A stretch of 64,000 bases of DNA from Chryseobacterium ureilyticum (GCF_900156735.1 NZ_FTOL01000001.1:992001-1056000), one strand, 5' to 3'. Shown: positions 1 through 8,809, counted from the first letter of the stretch. A program made the numbers and translations. Notes: generated by a model not told the origin, from the sequence alone.

Positions 1-45
1 GAGTACCAGGCAAGAGAATTGCTGGAAGATGAAAAGAATCTGTAA
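1..45 (+). CDS. 3' end of a gene cut by the window edge
   Basis: The first 14 codons in frame 1 read EYQARELLEDEKNL and end in TAA. A hairpin terminator follows directly, which supports this being a real gene end. The tail is acidic and leucine-rich. No function can be assigned from so little sequence. Confidence 0.6.
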   Translation, partial: EYQARELLEDEKNL

Positions 46-69
46 AGATCTAATTTTGAAATAAATAAA

Positions 70-100
70 GCGGCTGTACTTTGTAGTGCAGCCGTTTTTT
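70..100 (+). terminator. Rho-independent terminator
   Basis: A 10-bp stem (71-80 with 85-94, one G-U pair) closes a TTGT loop and is followed by six T. It ends the partial gene at the left edge and separates it from the convergent MepB-family gene. Confidence 0.8.
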
Positions 101-161
101 ATGAATTCTGAGAATATCTTGCAGATTTTATTTATATAAATAAAAGTTTTGTTTTGAGAAT

Positions 162-653
162 TTAGATCTTCAGCAATTTTCTAGCTTGCTGGAGTACAGC
201 ATCCCGATCTTCGGAAAATGTCAGAAAGTATTGGGTCTGCCATTCCTGAGTTTTTTGAGCTTGTTTGCTTTCTGTTTTATACCAAGCTGGATAAACTCTT
301 ATTCCTCGTTTGCCTATCTTTTTTTCGTTAGATAAAATTCCTTTTTCCAATAAAATGTTTTTAGGGAAAATAAATATCCCTGAAAGATTATCTTTAAAAG
401 AAGCAACGAAATAAAAGTCAATATCATCAGCGATATCAAAAGGAGTTGTTTCTCCATTTTCATTTCTTTTCCAGATTGTTACAAACTGTCCCGTTTTGGT
501 AGATGTTATTTTTGAAATCCGAAATTTTATATTCCAATTATTTACAGTAAAATTAAAACCTGAGTATTCTCTGCATTCTTTATCTTCTTCAATATTTGAA
601 CACTTCAATCCAAGGGGCTGGAAGAGCTGTTCTTCGATGGTTTTTACATTCAC
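162..653 (-). CDS. MepB family protein
   Basis: A 163-residue soluble protein with no signal peptide or membrane segment. The middle (about residues 38-125: NNWNIKFRISKITSTKTGQF, then a segment containing FYFVASF, then FIFPKNILLEKGILS) and the GKRGIRVYPAW stretch match the MepB family as I know it. That family is named after the third gene of the staphylococcal mepRAB locus and has no established biochemical role. No mepR or mepA is nearby, so a drug-resistance role should not be assumed. The gene stands alone and convergent to the left-edge gene. The family call is from recognition only. Confidence 0.7.
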   Translation of the reverse strand: MNVKTIEEQLFQPLGLKCSNIEEDKECREYSGFNFTVNNWNIKFRISKITSTKTGQFVTIWKRNENGETTPFDIADDIDFYFVASFKDNLSGIFIFPKNILLEKGILSNEKKIGKRGIRVYPAWYKTESKQAQKTQEWQTQYFLTFSEDRDAVLQQARKLLKI

Positions 654-738
654 TATATTCTTGTTTAAAGTTGGTTGCCAAATCCAAAGTAGTTGATCCT
701 AATCTGTTCAGATAGGCTACCTTTTGATGTGTGTGGAA

Positions 739-802
739 CTTCCCCTCCGCTGAAAGGGTGGCAAAATTCAAAGAATTTTTGGCGGGGTGTTTTAATAAGG
801 TA
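739..802. repeat. Dispersed intergenic repeat, copy 1 (copy 2 at 33960-34020)
   Basis: It has the layout TTCCCCTCC, GCTGAA, GGGTGGC, an A/T hairpin (AAAATTC AAA GAATTTT), then GGCGGGGTG. The same layout recurs at 33960-34020 with a different hairpin sequence. Small reading frames crossing it on the plus strand are artefacts of the repeat. Confidence 0.6.
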
Positions 803-817
803 CAATCTTCACTTCAT

Positions 818-2002
818 TTATCCTTCTGCAAAAAAAGCATTAGAACTTCCAATCCAAATTGCATCTTTCTTATTGAAATCAACATTTACCATGGCTGCTT
901 TCGTCATTCTTCCCAAGTTTTCTAATAGAATAGGGTGATCATCATTTTCTTTCCAGACGTATAATAAACGAATCTCTGCCTTTGCAAAGTCACCGTTAAT
1001 ATCCTCAAAAATAGGTTCGTAGTTTACTTTTCTTTGTAAAATATAGTTTTCCTTGTCTTTGATAGCGTCTGTAATTTCCTTTGTAGGATTCAAATTGACA
1101 CCGCCTCCAGCAAATGAAAACAGAGGTTTTAAAACAAAATCTTCAAGGTTTTCACTTTCCGGGAATTCATGTAGAAAGTAACTTTTTGGAACAAATTGAT
1201 GTTGTAACAATGGTAAAAGAAACTTTGAAATCTTAAAGAACCAGTTGGGATGAGTAATCCATTTAACCTCAACTTCTTCCCGGAAATCAAATTCAGTAAC
1301 AAGATCAGGAATTCTATCCAATTCATCAAAGATCACACGGTTGTAGATTCTTTTAATCTCTATTTGTTTACCTTTATTTTCATAAAAAAGTCTTTTACCT
1401 TCTTTCTTTATTTTGGTAAGGCAAACAGTTTTTATGCCTAATAATTTCTCTGTTAAAGCAAAATCAATCGCTGTTTTCTGTTTTTCAGGGAAAATTTCAA
1501 GAAGAATAACATGTTCGGGGTTTTCATCACCCACAATGACCTCTTTTAAATGCTGCTTAAAAGTTTCATGAGGCATGGTATTTCGAATATCAGAAAGAAA
1601 AGGATATACTTCACAGAAAGTATCTTCATAAGCTTTTTGAAAGGCATATAATGAAGGAAAAGCCTGTAATTCTATCAATTGTGGCTCAATTTCTCCATTC
1701 TCGTTTTTGCATACCCCAAAATCTATGGTAAAAAAATGCGGTTGATCCGTATCATTAGGAACTCTGCAATTGTCAGGAACAGCTTTTTGAAGAAGTTCAG
1801 CAGGAAGCGCTTTGATTTGACTGAGAATACTCTCACTTGCATCAAGTAATTTGCCTTCGAATTCTTTGGTCAGAAAAATGGGACTTTCTGAGATTCTGAA
1901 AGCCGGCTGCATACCGCTTTTTTGTGCTAAAATCTCTTTCAGCTGCTTATATTTTTCATCTGAAAACTCCTGGTTAAATTGTTTCCTGTATTTTGGGATC
2001 AT
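818..2002 (-). CDS. ATP-grasp-like ligase of unknown substrate
   Basis: A 394-residue soluble protein. The C-terminal half looks like an ATP-grasp fold: a nucleotide-binding lysine in FVLKPLFSFAGGGVNLNP (K292 and a glycine loop at 299-301), YILQRKV around 320, a KAEIRLLYVW strand (343-350), and LLENLGRM (359-366). An earlier PQLIELQAFPS stretch (108-117) resembles the metal-binding E-x-N/Q segment that precedes the lysine in circularly permuted ATP-grasp enzymes. That reading is inference. A terminator-like hairpin lies just upstream, so this is probably its own transcription unit. It sits beside two canonical ATP-grasp genes, which suggests a related role. Substrate unknown. Confidence 0.55.
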   Translation of the reverse strand: MIPKYRKQFNQEFSDEKYKQLKEILAQKSGMQPAFRISESPIFLTKEFEGKLLDASESILSQIKALPAELLQKAVPDNCRVPNDTDQPHFFTIDFGVCKNENGEIEPQLIELQAFPSLYAFQKAYEDTFCEVYPFLSDIRNTMPHETFKQHLKEVIVGDENPEHVILLEIFPEKQKTAIDFALTEKLLGIKTVCLTKIKKEGKRLFYENKGKQIEIKRIYNRVIFDELDRIPDLVTEFDFREEVEVKWITHPNWFFKISKFLLPLLQHQFVPKSYFLHEFPESENLEDFVLKPLFSFAGGGVNLNPTKEITDAIKDKENYILQRKVNYEPIFEDINGDFAKAEIRLLYVWKENDDHPILLENLGRMTKAAMVNVDFNKKDAIWIGSSNAFFAEG

Positions 2003-2021
2003 AGTTTTTCTTTTGCGATGG

Positions 2022-2047
2022 TAAAAAATCGAACAATGACGTTCGAT
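2022..2047 (-). terminator. Terminator of the amidoligase gene block
   Basis: Read on the minus strand, a 7-bp stem (ATCGAAC / GTTCGAT) with a 6-base loop is followed by six T. It lies between the amidotransferase gene and the ATP-grasp-like gene at 818-2002. It could also be a 5'-UTR hairpin of the latter. Confidence 0.55.
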
Positions 2048-2068
2048 TTTGATATTGTAAATGATTTA

Positions 2069-2192
2069 ACCACAAAAGTCACAAAAGTTTTTATTTTTAA
2101 GAATATAAAACGCTGTATAATAAGTTTACATCCAATGAAAATCAAAGATTTTCAACAAAACTTAAGTGTTACACTTTTGAGACTTTTGTAGT
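2069..2192. repeat. Imperfect inverted repeat with CACAAAAG arms
   Basis: The left arm (2069-2090) carries ACCACAAAAGTCACAAAAG. The right arm (2171-2192) is its imperfect reverse complement (ACACTTTTGAGACTTTTG). About 80 AT-rich bases separate them. The gap between 2002 and 2205 is filled by this element and the hairpin at 2022-2047, with no gene. Confidence 0.55.
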
Positions 2193-2204
2193 AGGTATTA
2201 ATTA

Positions 2205-3038
2205 TTAAGCCAAAGATTCAGCTTCCTGCAAAATGTTTTTTTTTGCAAACTGAAGAAATCTCGGAAGAATCTGATTTCTAGTGAGGATGATTTTGTCTTC
2301 ATCATCAATTCTGTCCATCGTTTCAAGATATTTCTCCATTCCGAAATTCTGGATCATAGCTTCTTTGTTTTTGTCGTCTTTCAGGTTTTCAATCAATGCT
2401 TCAGGGCTGGCTTCCGGATGAAACTGAGTCCCGAAGATTTCGTCGGAGAAACGAACTGCCATTACCGCTCTTTCCAGATTGATATGAGGGCGGAATTTTT
2501 CAATAGCCATAATCGTCATTCCCAGTTCTTCAAAACGGTCATGGTCCGGCTCAATGAATTGATAAGCACGAGAATCTACCGCATAGAAGGGATCCTGAAG
2601 GTTTTTAAATAAAAATTCACTTTTACCTTCTTCTGTTTTGTGAACAGGCATTACACCGAAGGAATAGGATTTTCTTTTGCAGATATTTCCTAAATTCCAA
2701 TGAATGCTTGCTAATTGAAATGAATGACAGATCAGAAACAGATATTTTTTATCTTCACTATATTTATTATGTTCAAAAACAGAATCTAAAAAATTAGCAA
2801 ACCTGTTTTCCCACTCAAAACCTTCTCTGTGTGGAGTGCCCGGTCCGCCTGAAGAAATAAAAATATCAAAGTCTCCGATTTCCGGCATTTCATCTTTAAA
2901 CCTCACATCAAATGTCTTGATGATTACATTTTCTTCAGAGTTCTGCTGAAATGCTTCAGAAATTTCTTTAATGTTTCTAAAGCCTTGATTAACATGGTTG
3001 TTGTTCATGTCCAGCAGAGCAATTCGAATATCTTTCAT
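2205..3038 (-). CDS. Class I glutamine amidotransferase-like protein
   Basis: A 277-residue protein with a GATase1 domain over about residues 5-215. It shows the SSGGPGTP oxyanion strand (62-69), the nucleophile in FLICHSFQLA (Cys104), and the His207/Glu209 pair in FGTQFHPEAS. The last ~60 residues are a charged helical extension beyond the usual domain. Such domains release ammonia from glutamine or hydrolyse gamma-glutamyl bonds. No synthetase domain is fused, so the acceptor is probably another protein of the block. The next gene upstream, a carboxylate-amine ligase, ends 33 bases before this start, which suggests co-transcription. A CAAAAATA sequence at 3064-3071 could be a weak internal promoter. 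Confidence 0.8.
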   Translation of the reverse strand: MKDIRIALLDMNNNHVNQGFRNIKEISEAFQQNSEENVIIKTFDVRFKDEMPEIGDFDIFISSGGPGTPHREGFEWENRFANFLDSVFEHNKYSEDKKYLFLICHSFQLASIHWNLGNICKRKSYSFGVMPVHKTEEGKSEFLFKNLQDPFYAVDSRAYQFIEPDHDRFEELGMTIMAIEKFRPHINLERAVMAVRFSDEIFGTQFHPEASPEALIENLKDDKNKEAMIQNFGMEKYLETMDRIDDEDKIILTRNQILPRFLQFAKKNILQEAESLA

Positions 3039-3071
3039 TACATCATATTTTTTGTAAAGTTACCAAAAATA

Positions 3072-4190
3072 TTACGAAGCAGGTTCGCCATGTGTTATGC
3101 CATACTCTGTTTCTGAGATCATATAATCTACAACTTTGGTGAGATCACCAGTCTCTTTGAAGATTCTGAGCTGTCGATCTGCGCCGGTTCCGTTTTCAAG
3201 GATTTTCCAGGCGTATTCAACTTCTTTTCTGCATCCAAGATCATCTACAACATCATCGATAAATTCCAAAAGTTCTTTTAATAAATGTGGATATGGCACG
3301 GATTCTTCTTTCCCGAAATCGATCAGGTGTGCTTCAATACCGCTTTTGGATGCACGCCATTTGTTCTCGTTCAATAATAGTCTTCTGTAGCTTCTGAAGC
3401 TCAAATTTTGTTGGTGAAGTTTATAGATTTTAGCCACTAAACTCTGCATGATTGCGGCAAGACATACCGTTTCATCAATTCTTAAAGGCATATCACAAAT
3501 CCTGAATTCAATGGTAGGGTAGAACGGATGAACACGTAAATCCCACCAGATTTTCTTGGCATTGTCTATAGTTCCCGTTTTTATCAGAAGATCAACATAA
3601 CTATCAAACTCTGCCAATGAGTTGAAGTAACTTGGAATACCGGTTCTCGGGAATTTTACAAAAATTTCCTGTCTGTAAGATTTAAAGCCTGTATACCTTC
3701 CAATCCAAAAAGGAGAATTGGTGGAAAGAGCATAAACATGGGGTAAAAAGTAACGCATTACGTTCTGGATTCTTACGCCTTCTTCACGGTTAGGAATTCC
3801 AATATGTACATGAAGCCCGAAAATAAGGTTTTCGCGTGCTACATCTCCCATGTCGTCCACGATTTTAACGTACCTTTCCCCTTGAGTGATATTATTATCA
3901 GACCAATGCGAGAAAGGGTGGGTTCCGCCGCCGGAAACACGTAATCCCTGCTCGTGAGCGATGTTGATCAGATGTCTTCTTAAACTGGTTAATTCAGCTC
4001 TTGCTTCCTGGATGTTCTGGCAAATTCCTGTTTCCATTTCAATCATGGATTCATGCATTTCATGTTTTAAGTTTTCACTCAAAACGGCTTTTCCGCCTTC
4101 AATGATCTTTGAAACATGAGAAATAAGATCTCTGCTTTGAACATCAATGATCTGATATTCTTCTTCGATTCCAATAGTAAACTGATGCAT
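3072..4190 (-). CDS. Carboxylate-amine ligase, GCS2 family (YbdK-like)
   Basis: A 372-residue protein of normal length for the family. It has the N-terminal FTIGIEEEYQIID signature (acidic triplet E9-E11), the VSGGGTHPFSHW segment, LIFGLHVHIGI, and EFRICDMPLR near the C-terminal half. The family is related to plant-type glutamate-cysteine ligase and activates a carboxylate with ATP before attack by an amine. Characterised members such as E. coli YbdK show only weak gamma-glutamylcysteine activity, so the real substrate is open. It lies between an amidotransferase (33-base gap) and an ATP-grasp ligase (31-base gap) on the same strand, a strong hint of a shared pathway. Confidence 0.85.
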   Translation of the reverse strand: MHQFTIGIEEEYQIIDVQSRDLISHVSKIIEGGKAVLSENLKHEMHESMIEMETGICQNIQEARAELTSLRRHLINIAHEQGLRVSGGGTHPFSHWSDNNITQGERYVKIVDDMGDVARENLIFGLHVHIGIPNREEGVRIQNVMRYFLPHVYALSTNSPFWIGRYTGFKSYRQEIFVKFPRTGIPSYFNSLAEFDSYVDLLIKTGTIDNAKKIWWDLRVHPFYPTIEFRICDMPLRIDETVCLAAIMQSLVAKIYKLHQQNLSFRSYRRLLLNENKWRASKSGIEAHLIDFGKEESVPYPHLLKELLEFIDDVVDDLGCRKEVEYAWKILENGTGADRQLRIFKETGDLTKVVDYMISETEYGITHGEPAS

Positions 4191-4221
4191 TGTGTTGTGT
4201 TTTTTAATTCTTTTTTCAATG

Positions 4222-5175
4222 TTATTTTATGGAATCCTTCACAAAGGTACCCCAAGTGATATTGGGTTTTCCCGGAACATATTCCTTCGCTTTTTCTACG
4301 GCTAGTTTTGCTGCATGTTCTACAATCCAAGCGAAATTCTCTTCACCTACAGAGTTTCTGTCGGCATCAGGAGCTGGATTACAGAAATCGATAGCATAAG
4401 GAATTCCGTCTCTTACTGCAAATTCCACAGTATTGAAATCATATCCTAATGCTTCATTCATGGTAATGGTATAATCATGAATGGTTTTCAATAATTTTTC
4501 AAGCTCTTTTCCTTCTGTCTGATGTGTAGTTGCATATCTTAAATGAGGAGCATTTCTAGGCTCATACGGCATGATATGAACATATTTTCTGCCCAGGCAA
4601 TATACTCTGTAATAATCATCAAAGATAATCTCTTCCTGAACCATCATTACTAATTGTTCGGTTTCTCCCAGCTTATTCCAAAGGTCATCCGGATTTTCTA
4701 TTCTATAAACATTTTTCCAGCCACCGCCATCGTGAGGTTTCATATAAGCCGGAAATCCTACATAGTTGAATATATATTCCCAGTCATGAGGAAATTTCAG
4801 GTTTCTGAATGAAGTTTCCGATGTATTGGTTGGTCTTTCATGTGATGGAAGTAAGACTGTTTTAGGCAATGGAATTCCAAGTTTGCTCATCAGGGCATTG
4901 TTGAAAAACTTTTCATCAGCACTCCACCAGAACGGATTGTTGATGACATAAGTACCGTTAAGTGCTGCATTTTTCAGATATGCTCTGTAAAAGGGAACAT
5001 CCTGCGAAATTCTGTCAATGATTACGGCATAACCATAGTCTGCACCTTGCTCAAGCTTATCAATGGTAACAGGTTCAGCAACGATATCTCCACCTCCTAA
5101 TTCATTTACTTTATCAATAAATGCCCAGGGAAATGTGTCCTCCATACCGAATAGAATTCCTACTTTTTTTGTCAT
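4222..5175 (-). CDS. ATP-grasp ligase of unknown substrate
   Basis: A 317-residue ATP-grasp protein. The N-terminal pre-ATP-grasp domain ends near 85. Nucleotide and metal ligands are visible: K89 (SADEKFF), K146 in FPAYMKPHDGGGW, the VQEEI hinge (E181/E182), then VEFAVRDG (E251) and AIDFCNPAPD (D263, N266). This layout fits enzymes that join a carboxylate to an amine through an acyl-phosphate. The FWWSADEKFF and GGGWKNVYRI signatures are not those of a named enzyme I recognise. It is 31 bases upstream of the GCS2-type ligase gene and separated by 124 bases from the esterase gene before it, so a new promoter may lie there, although I found no clear box. Confidence 0.75.
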   Translation of the reverse strand: MTKKVGILFGMEDTFPWAFIDKVNELGGGDIVAEPVTIDKLEQGADYGYAVIIDRISQDVPFYRAYLKNAALNGTYVINNPFWWSADEKFFNNALMSKLGIPLPKTVLLPSHERPTNTSETSFRNLKFPHDWEYIFNYVGFPAYMKPHDGGGWKNVYRIENPDDLWNKLGETEQLVMMVQEEIIFDDYYRVYCLGRKYVHIMPYEPRNAPHLRYATTHQTEGKELEKLLKTIHDYTITMNEALGYDFNTVEFAVRDGIPYAIDFCNPAPDADRNSVGEENFAWIVEHAAKLAVEKAKEYVPGKPNITWGTFVKDSIK

Positions 5176-5299
5176 AATTTTTGTTTTTAAAATTGGTGTG
5201 TATTTTTTTCTATTTTAATAATTGCACTTTTCAAACATTTAGCAGCAATTTTTAAAAATAACTTAAGTTTAAAATTTTTGAGGTTTTATTATTAAACTA

Positions 5300-6013
5300 T
5301 TAAGAGAAATAAGCTCCTATGAACGTAGGAAATACCATTCTCCACAAAGGCCAGTCGTGTCCTATCCATTTTCTTTCATCGTACCAGAAGTTGATTCCTT
5401 TTATTCTTAAAATTTCTGCCATTTCTATATTTTTATCCTTACAGATATCCTGATCGGAAGTACTTAATACAATATGCATATGTTTGTATTTCCATGCTTC
5501 ATCATTTCTTACAAACTCTCTTGGACAGTTGAAATAAACAAGATCATCTGAATAACCATCCATAAAATTCCTTATACTGAATGCTCCGGAGAGACAAAAC
5601 AGATGGGAAACAATATCAGGAAATCTAAATGCAAAATTAGCAGCATGATATCCTCCAAAACTGGCTCCTGCAACGGCTACACGATGAGTTTTATGAAGTT
5701 TCTGAATATAAGGAACAAATTCATTGATGAGAAACTGTATATATCGTTCATAGTTTTTTATTCTTTGCTGAGGAGAGATCTTTTCATCGTAAAAGCTCCA
5801 GCTGTCAATAGTCTGTATATTATAGAGCCTTACTTTTCCCTGTTCTACAAACCAATTGATGCTTCCGTTAAGATGGAAATCATGGTTTTGGGTATATTGT
5901 CCCTGAGATGTCGGAAACATAATGATAGGATACCCGTCATGCCCGGTCACTTCTACCTTAAGGCTTATTCCCAATATGTTGGAATAGTATTCTGTATGTT
6001 CTATGTGAGACAT
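5300..6013 (-). CDS. Putative esterase, alpha/beta hydrolase fold
   Basis: A 237-residue soluble hydrolase. The nucleophile elbow is GASFGG (Ser118), a likely acid is Asp188 in STSDQDI, and the histidine is H219 in IGHDWPLW. This matches the putative esterase (esterase D / enterochelin esterase-like) superfamily. No signal peptide is visible, so it acts in the cytoplasm, on either a thioester or ester intermediate or the final product. It starts 24 bases after the stop of the ATP-grasp gene at 6038-7252, so the two are probably co-transcribed. A second, larger esterase of the same superfamily opens this gene block (8815-9939). Substrate unknown. Confidence 0.75.
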   Translation of the reverse strand: MSHIEHTEYYSNILGISLKVEVTGHDGYPIIMFPTSQGQYTQNHDFHLNGSINWFVEQGKVRLYNIQTIDSWSFYDEKISPQQRIKNYERYIQFLINEFVPYIQKLHKTHRVAVAGASFGGYHAANFAFRFPDIVSHLFCLSGAFSIRNFMDGYSDDLVYFNCPREFVRNDEAWKYKHMHIVLSTSDQDICKDKNIEMAEILRIKGINFWYDERKWIGHDWPLWRMVFPTFIGAYFS

Positions 6014-6037
6014 TGACTTATTTTCTTTAAAGTTATC

Positions 6038-7252
6038 TTAGCTGCTCAGTTTATTGCTTTTAGGAGGAAGAATGTTTAGCATTTCGGCGTTGATCTTTTC
6101 TGTGGTATGATCTAATCTTTTCTCAATAATTTTCGCATCATTGGATTTATAAACTATTCCAACGTGGTAATCTATCGGAAGAAATCTTACAACTTCTTCA
6201 CATTCAAAATCACTGTAATCCGGTTCTTTATCTTTAATTAAGGCAATAATTAACCCTGAATAATATCCTGTAGGTGGTATAATACTATATTTTTTATTTC
6301 TCAGAAGAGCATCTTCAATTTTTGCCCATTCTCTCCAAATATTAATGCCGCTTGAAGCTTCCACCAAATCTGGAATGTGTGCTCCACCTACTCGGGAAGA
6401 TGTTTCAAGGAAATACCATTTTCCATCCTCTTTTCCTTTAATAAATTCTGTATGCGTTGCTCCGTTGAGAAGTCCAAAACTGGAAAGTACTTTAGCATTG
6501 ATCTCCTCAAGTGCTTTGAATTCTTCAGAATATCGTCCTAATGTTTTGGATCTGAATACACCTCCTTCATGAGAAACCTGCATGGGTGGAGCCAAATATT
6601 TTGAGGAAGAGGTAAATACAATCTCTTTATTGAATGTAAGGCTGTCTACATGGTAAACGTCTCCAGGTTTAAAGCTTTCCAATAGAAAAAGATGGCGTTC
6701 TTCACCAAGTTCATTCAAAGCCTCGTGAAGCTGTTCTTTGGTTAAAATCTTTTTGATTCCTGAGGCGGAGGCTTCCGAACGGGGTTTCAATACCCATGGC
6801 GCGGGAACTTTATCTATAAATTCATTAACAGTATCATCATTGAATACAGCTGTGAATTCCGGAACATTAATCCCGGAATCTTTGGCTTTTTGCCGCATGG
6901 CAAGTTTATCTCTGAAATAGCGATGGGTGGTTTGTCCCATTCCAGGAATACGGAAAGTCTCCCGGATCAGGGCTGCTTTTTCTACGTCATAATCGTCGAG
7001 AGCTACTACTGCATCTACTTTTCTGGTTTTCATCAGATGTGAAAATCCCTGGATCAGATGTTCCAGATTCCAGACTGATGGTTTTAACTCAGGCATATAA
7101 AAGACTTCATCAATAGCATGCCATGGCCAGTTTTTTTCTTTAAGATTCTCTGATGTTACTAAAATGATTTTATTACCGAGCGTCTTCATTTCGTCCATGA
7201 AATCATAGCCCTTGTAATAGCACGAAATACATACTATAATTTTCTCCTCCAT
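6038..7252 (-). CDS. ATP-grasp domain protein, carboxylase/dipeptide-ligase type
   Basis: A 404-residue protein with the three-domain layout of biotin carboxylase and L-amino-acid ligases: a Rossmann-like N-terminus (IIVCISCYYKGYDF), an acidic VVALDDYD strand (82-89), FRDKLAMRQKAKDSGINVP (113-131, K116), WVLKPRSEASASGI (K156), LLESF hinge (E192), then THTEFI (E269) and YFLETSSRVGGAHIPDL (E283, R287). All ATP and magnesium ligands are present. The pattern resembles amino-acid ligases more than carboxylases, and there is no biotin carrier gene. It is followed by an esterase after 24 bases. Confidence 0.75.
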   Translation of the reverse strand: MEEKIIVCISCYYKGYDFMDEMKTLGNKIILVTSENLKEKNWPWHAIDEVFYMPELKPSVWNLEHLIQGFSHLMKTRKVDAVVALDDYDVEKAALIRETFRIPGMGQTTHRYFRDKLAMRQKAKDSGINVPEFTAVFNDDTVNEFIDKVPAPWVLKPRSEASASGIKKILTKEQLHEALNELGEERHLFLLESFKPGDVYHVDSLTFNKEIVFTSSSKYLAPPMQVSHEGGVFRSKTLGRYSEEFKALEEINAKVLSSFGLLNGATHTEFIKGKEDGKWYFLETSSRVGGAHIPDLVEASSGINIWREWAKIEDALLRNKKYSIIPPTGYYSGLIIALIKDKEPDYSDFECEEVVRFLPIDYHVGIVYKSNDAKIIEKRLDHTTEKINAEMLNILPPKSNKLSS

Positions 7253-7281
7253 ATAATGTTTTTTAGTTTTTAATGATTTTT

Positions 7282-7289
7282 CAAAAATA
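7282..7289 (-). promoter_or_regulatory. Possible -7 box (TATTTTTG on the minus strand)
   Basis: A TAnnTTTG match about 30 bases before the start of the ATP-grasp gene at 7252. No TTG is seen at the -33 spacing, so support is limited. The 141-base gap between this gene and the aminopeptidase gene upstream makes a promoter here plausible. Confidence 0.35.
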
Positions 7290-7393
7290 AAAGCATTTCT
7301 TTATTGTTTGATTAATACTAAAAAACAAAATATGATGCGCTTTTGAAAAACATACAATCAAGTATACAGAGAATTTTTGTAATAAACTAATTT

Positions 7394-8809
7394 TTAGTGA
7401 TAATTTTCGATTAAATCAATCAATAATTGAACCCCATAACCAGTGCCTGCTTTTTCTTTCGCATATCCTACATTCCCAAAGGCAACACCAGCAATATCAA
7501 GATGTGCCCATTTTGGGTGATCTTCAATGAATTGCTCTAAGAATTTCGCTGCAATGATACAGTCTCCAACTGGTTTTAAAGACATGTTTTTCAGATCTGC
7601 TACATCAGATTGTATATCATCTTTCCATATATCCCATAAAGGTAAATTCCACAGTCTTTGGTTGGTTTTATCTCCGGTTTTAATTAATAGATTTTTCAGT
7701 TCTTCATCGTTCGAAAACATTGCTGCGCAGGTATCTCCAAACATTCTTACGGAACTTCCCGTTAAAGTGGCAAGATCAATCAGGAAATCTGTTTTGTAGT
7801 TTTTGGCAAGATAAGAGAGTCCGTCTGCAAGAATCAGTCTTCCTTCCGCATCAGTATCAAGAACTTCAATTGTTTTTCCGTTATATGCAGTAATTACATC
7901 ACTTGGAAGCAGTGCATTTTCAGAAATGGCATTATCAGTAATTGGAAGAATGGCAACAATATTAACCGGAAGCTTCATTTCTGCAGCGTAGATTAATGTT
8001 CCGAGAACAGCAGTGGCACCACCCATATCAGATTTCATATAATGCATATTGGTAAATGGTTTCAGAGAAATTCCTCCGGTATCAAATAGAACACATTTTC
8101 CAACCAATCCAAATGTTTTGGCATTTTTGACTGTAGTTTTATATTCTAAAATTGTGAATGCAGCATCATGGGCACTCGCCTGGTTAACGGCAAGATAGGC
8201 TCCAAGTCCCAGTTCTTCACATTTTTTTCTGTTAAAAGCTGTATATTTTAATTCGTATTTTTTGGCAATATTCTTAAGGTAAGAACTAAATATTTCTGCT
8301 TTTTTAAGGTTTGCAGGTTTATTCATCCAGTCCTGGCAGGCAAGCTGTCCATTACTCAATGCTTCGGCTTTCTGACCGATGATATCCAGTTTTTTCTGAC
8401 TTAAATTTTCAAAATGAAGCTCAAATTTTGCATTCCAGAAAGGATGATTTTTTTCAAAAGGATAGTTGTATGTTCCGATGAGGAGCCCTTTTACAAACTC
8501 TTCAAATTGTTTTTCATTAAGGAAATCGGCAAAGATTAAAGTTGGAACTGCCTGTAGTTTTTCCTTTTGGGTTTGTGAGAATTTTAATGCAACCTGCTGA
8601 ACTTCAAAATTCTGTAGAGTTGACTTCCCTAATCCGATAAAATAGGTAATTCCTTCTTCGTGAGCATTGATAAAGACTTCATGTTTTTTTCCGGTGAAAA
8701 ATGTGGGAATATTTTTATTGAAATTTTTACTTGCTTTTGTCCATTCTTCCTCCGTAAATAAATGGAAGACTTGAGTGTAATTTTTATTTTTTTTGTTAAT
8801 TAGTTTCAT
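7394..8809 (-). CDS. Leucyl aminopeptidase, family M17
   Basis: A 471-residue di-metal aminopeptidase. The C-terminal catalytic domain (about 160-471) shows the family residues: K238 and D243 in GKCVLFDTGGISLKP, K250, D261 in MKSDMGGA, and D320, E322, R324 in LDTDAEGRLILADGL, followed by DLATLTGS. The N-terminal domain is divergent, as is usual in this family. The enzyme removes N-terminal residues from peptides, and some members act as Cys-Gly dipeptidases. Its stop is the first coding feature after a 141-base gap from the ATP-grasp gene, and its start is five bases from the upstream esterase stop, so it forms an operon with that esterase. Cytoplasmic. Confidence 0.92.
   Translation of the reverse strand: MKLINKKNKNYTQVFHLFTEEEWTKASKNFNKNIPTFFTGKKHEVFINAHEEGITYFIGLGKSTLQNFEVQQVALKFSQTQKEKLQAVPTLIFADFLNEKQFEEFVKGLLIGTYNYPFEKNHPFWNAKFELHFENLSQKKLDIIGQKAEALSNGQLACQDWMNKPANLKKAEIFSSYLKNIAKKYELKYTAFNRKKCEELGLGAYLAVNQASAHDAAFTILEYKTTVKNAKTFGLVGKCVLFDTGGISLKPFTNMHYMKSDMGGATAVLGTLIYAAEMKLPVNIVAILPITDNAISENALLPSDVITAYNGKTIEVLDTDAEGRLILADGLSYLAKNYKTDFLIDLATLTGSSVRMFGDTCAAMFSNDEELKNLLIKTGDKTNQRLWNLPLWDIWKDDIQSDVADLKNMSLKPVGDCIIAAKFLEQFIEDHPKWAHLDIAGVAFGNVGYAKEKAGTGYGVQLLIDLIENYH

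Noticed and set aside
162..653. MepB gene as a drug-resistance determinant
   Set aside because: The family name comes from a staphylococcal efflux locus, but no efflux or regulator gene is near and the role of MepB is not established.
496..938. Short plus-strand frames over the MepB and ATP-grasp-like region
   Set aside because: They overlap the minus-strand genes or the dispersed repeat at 739-802 and show no family features.
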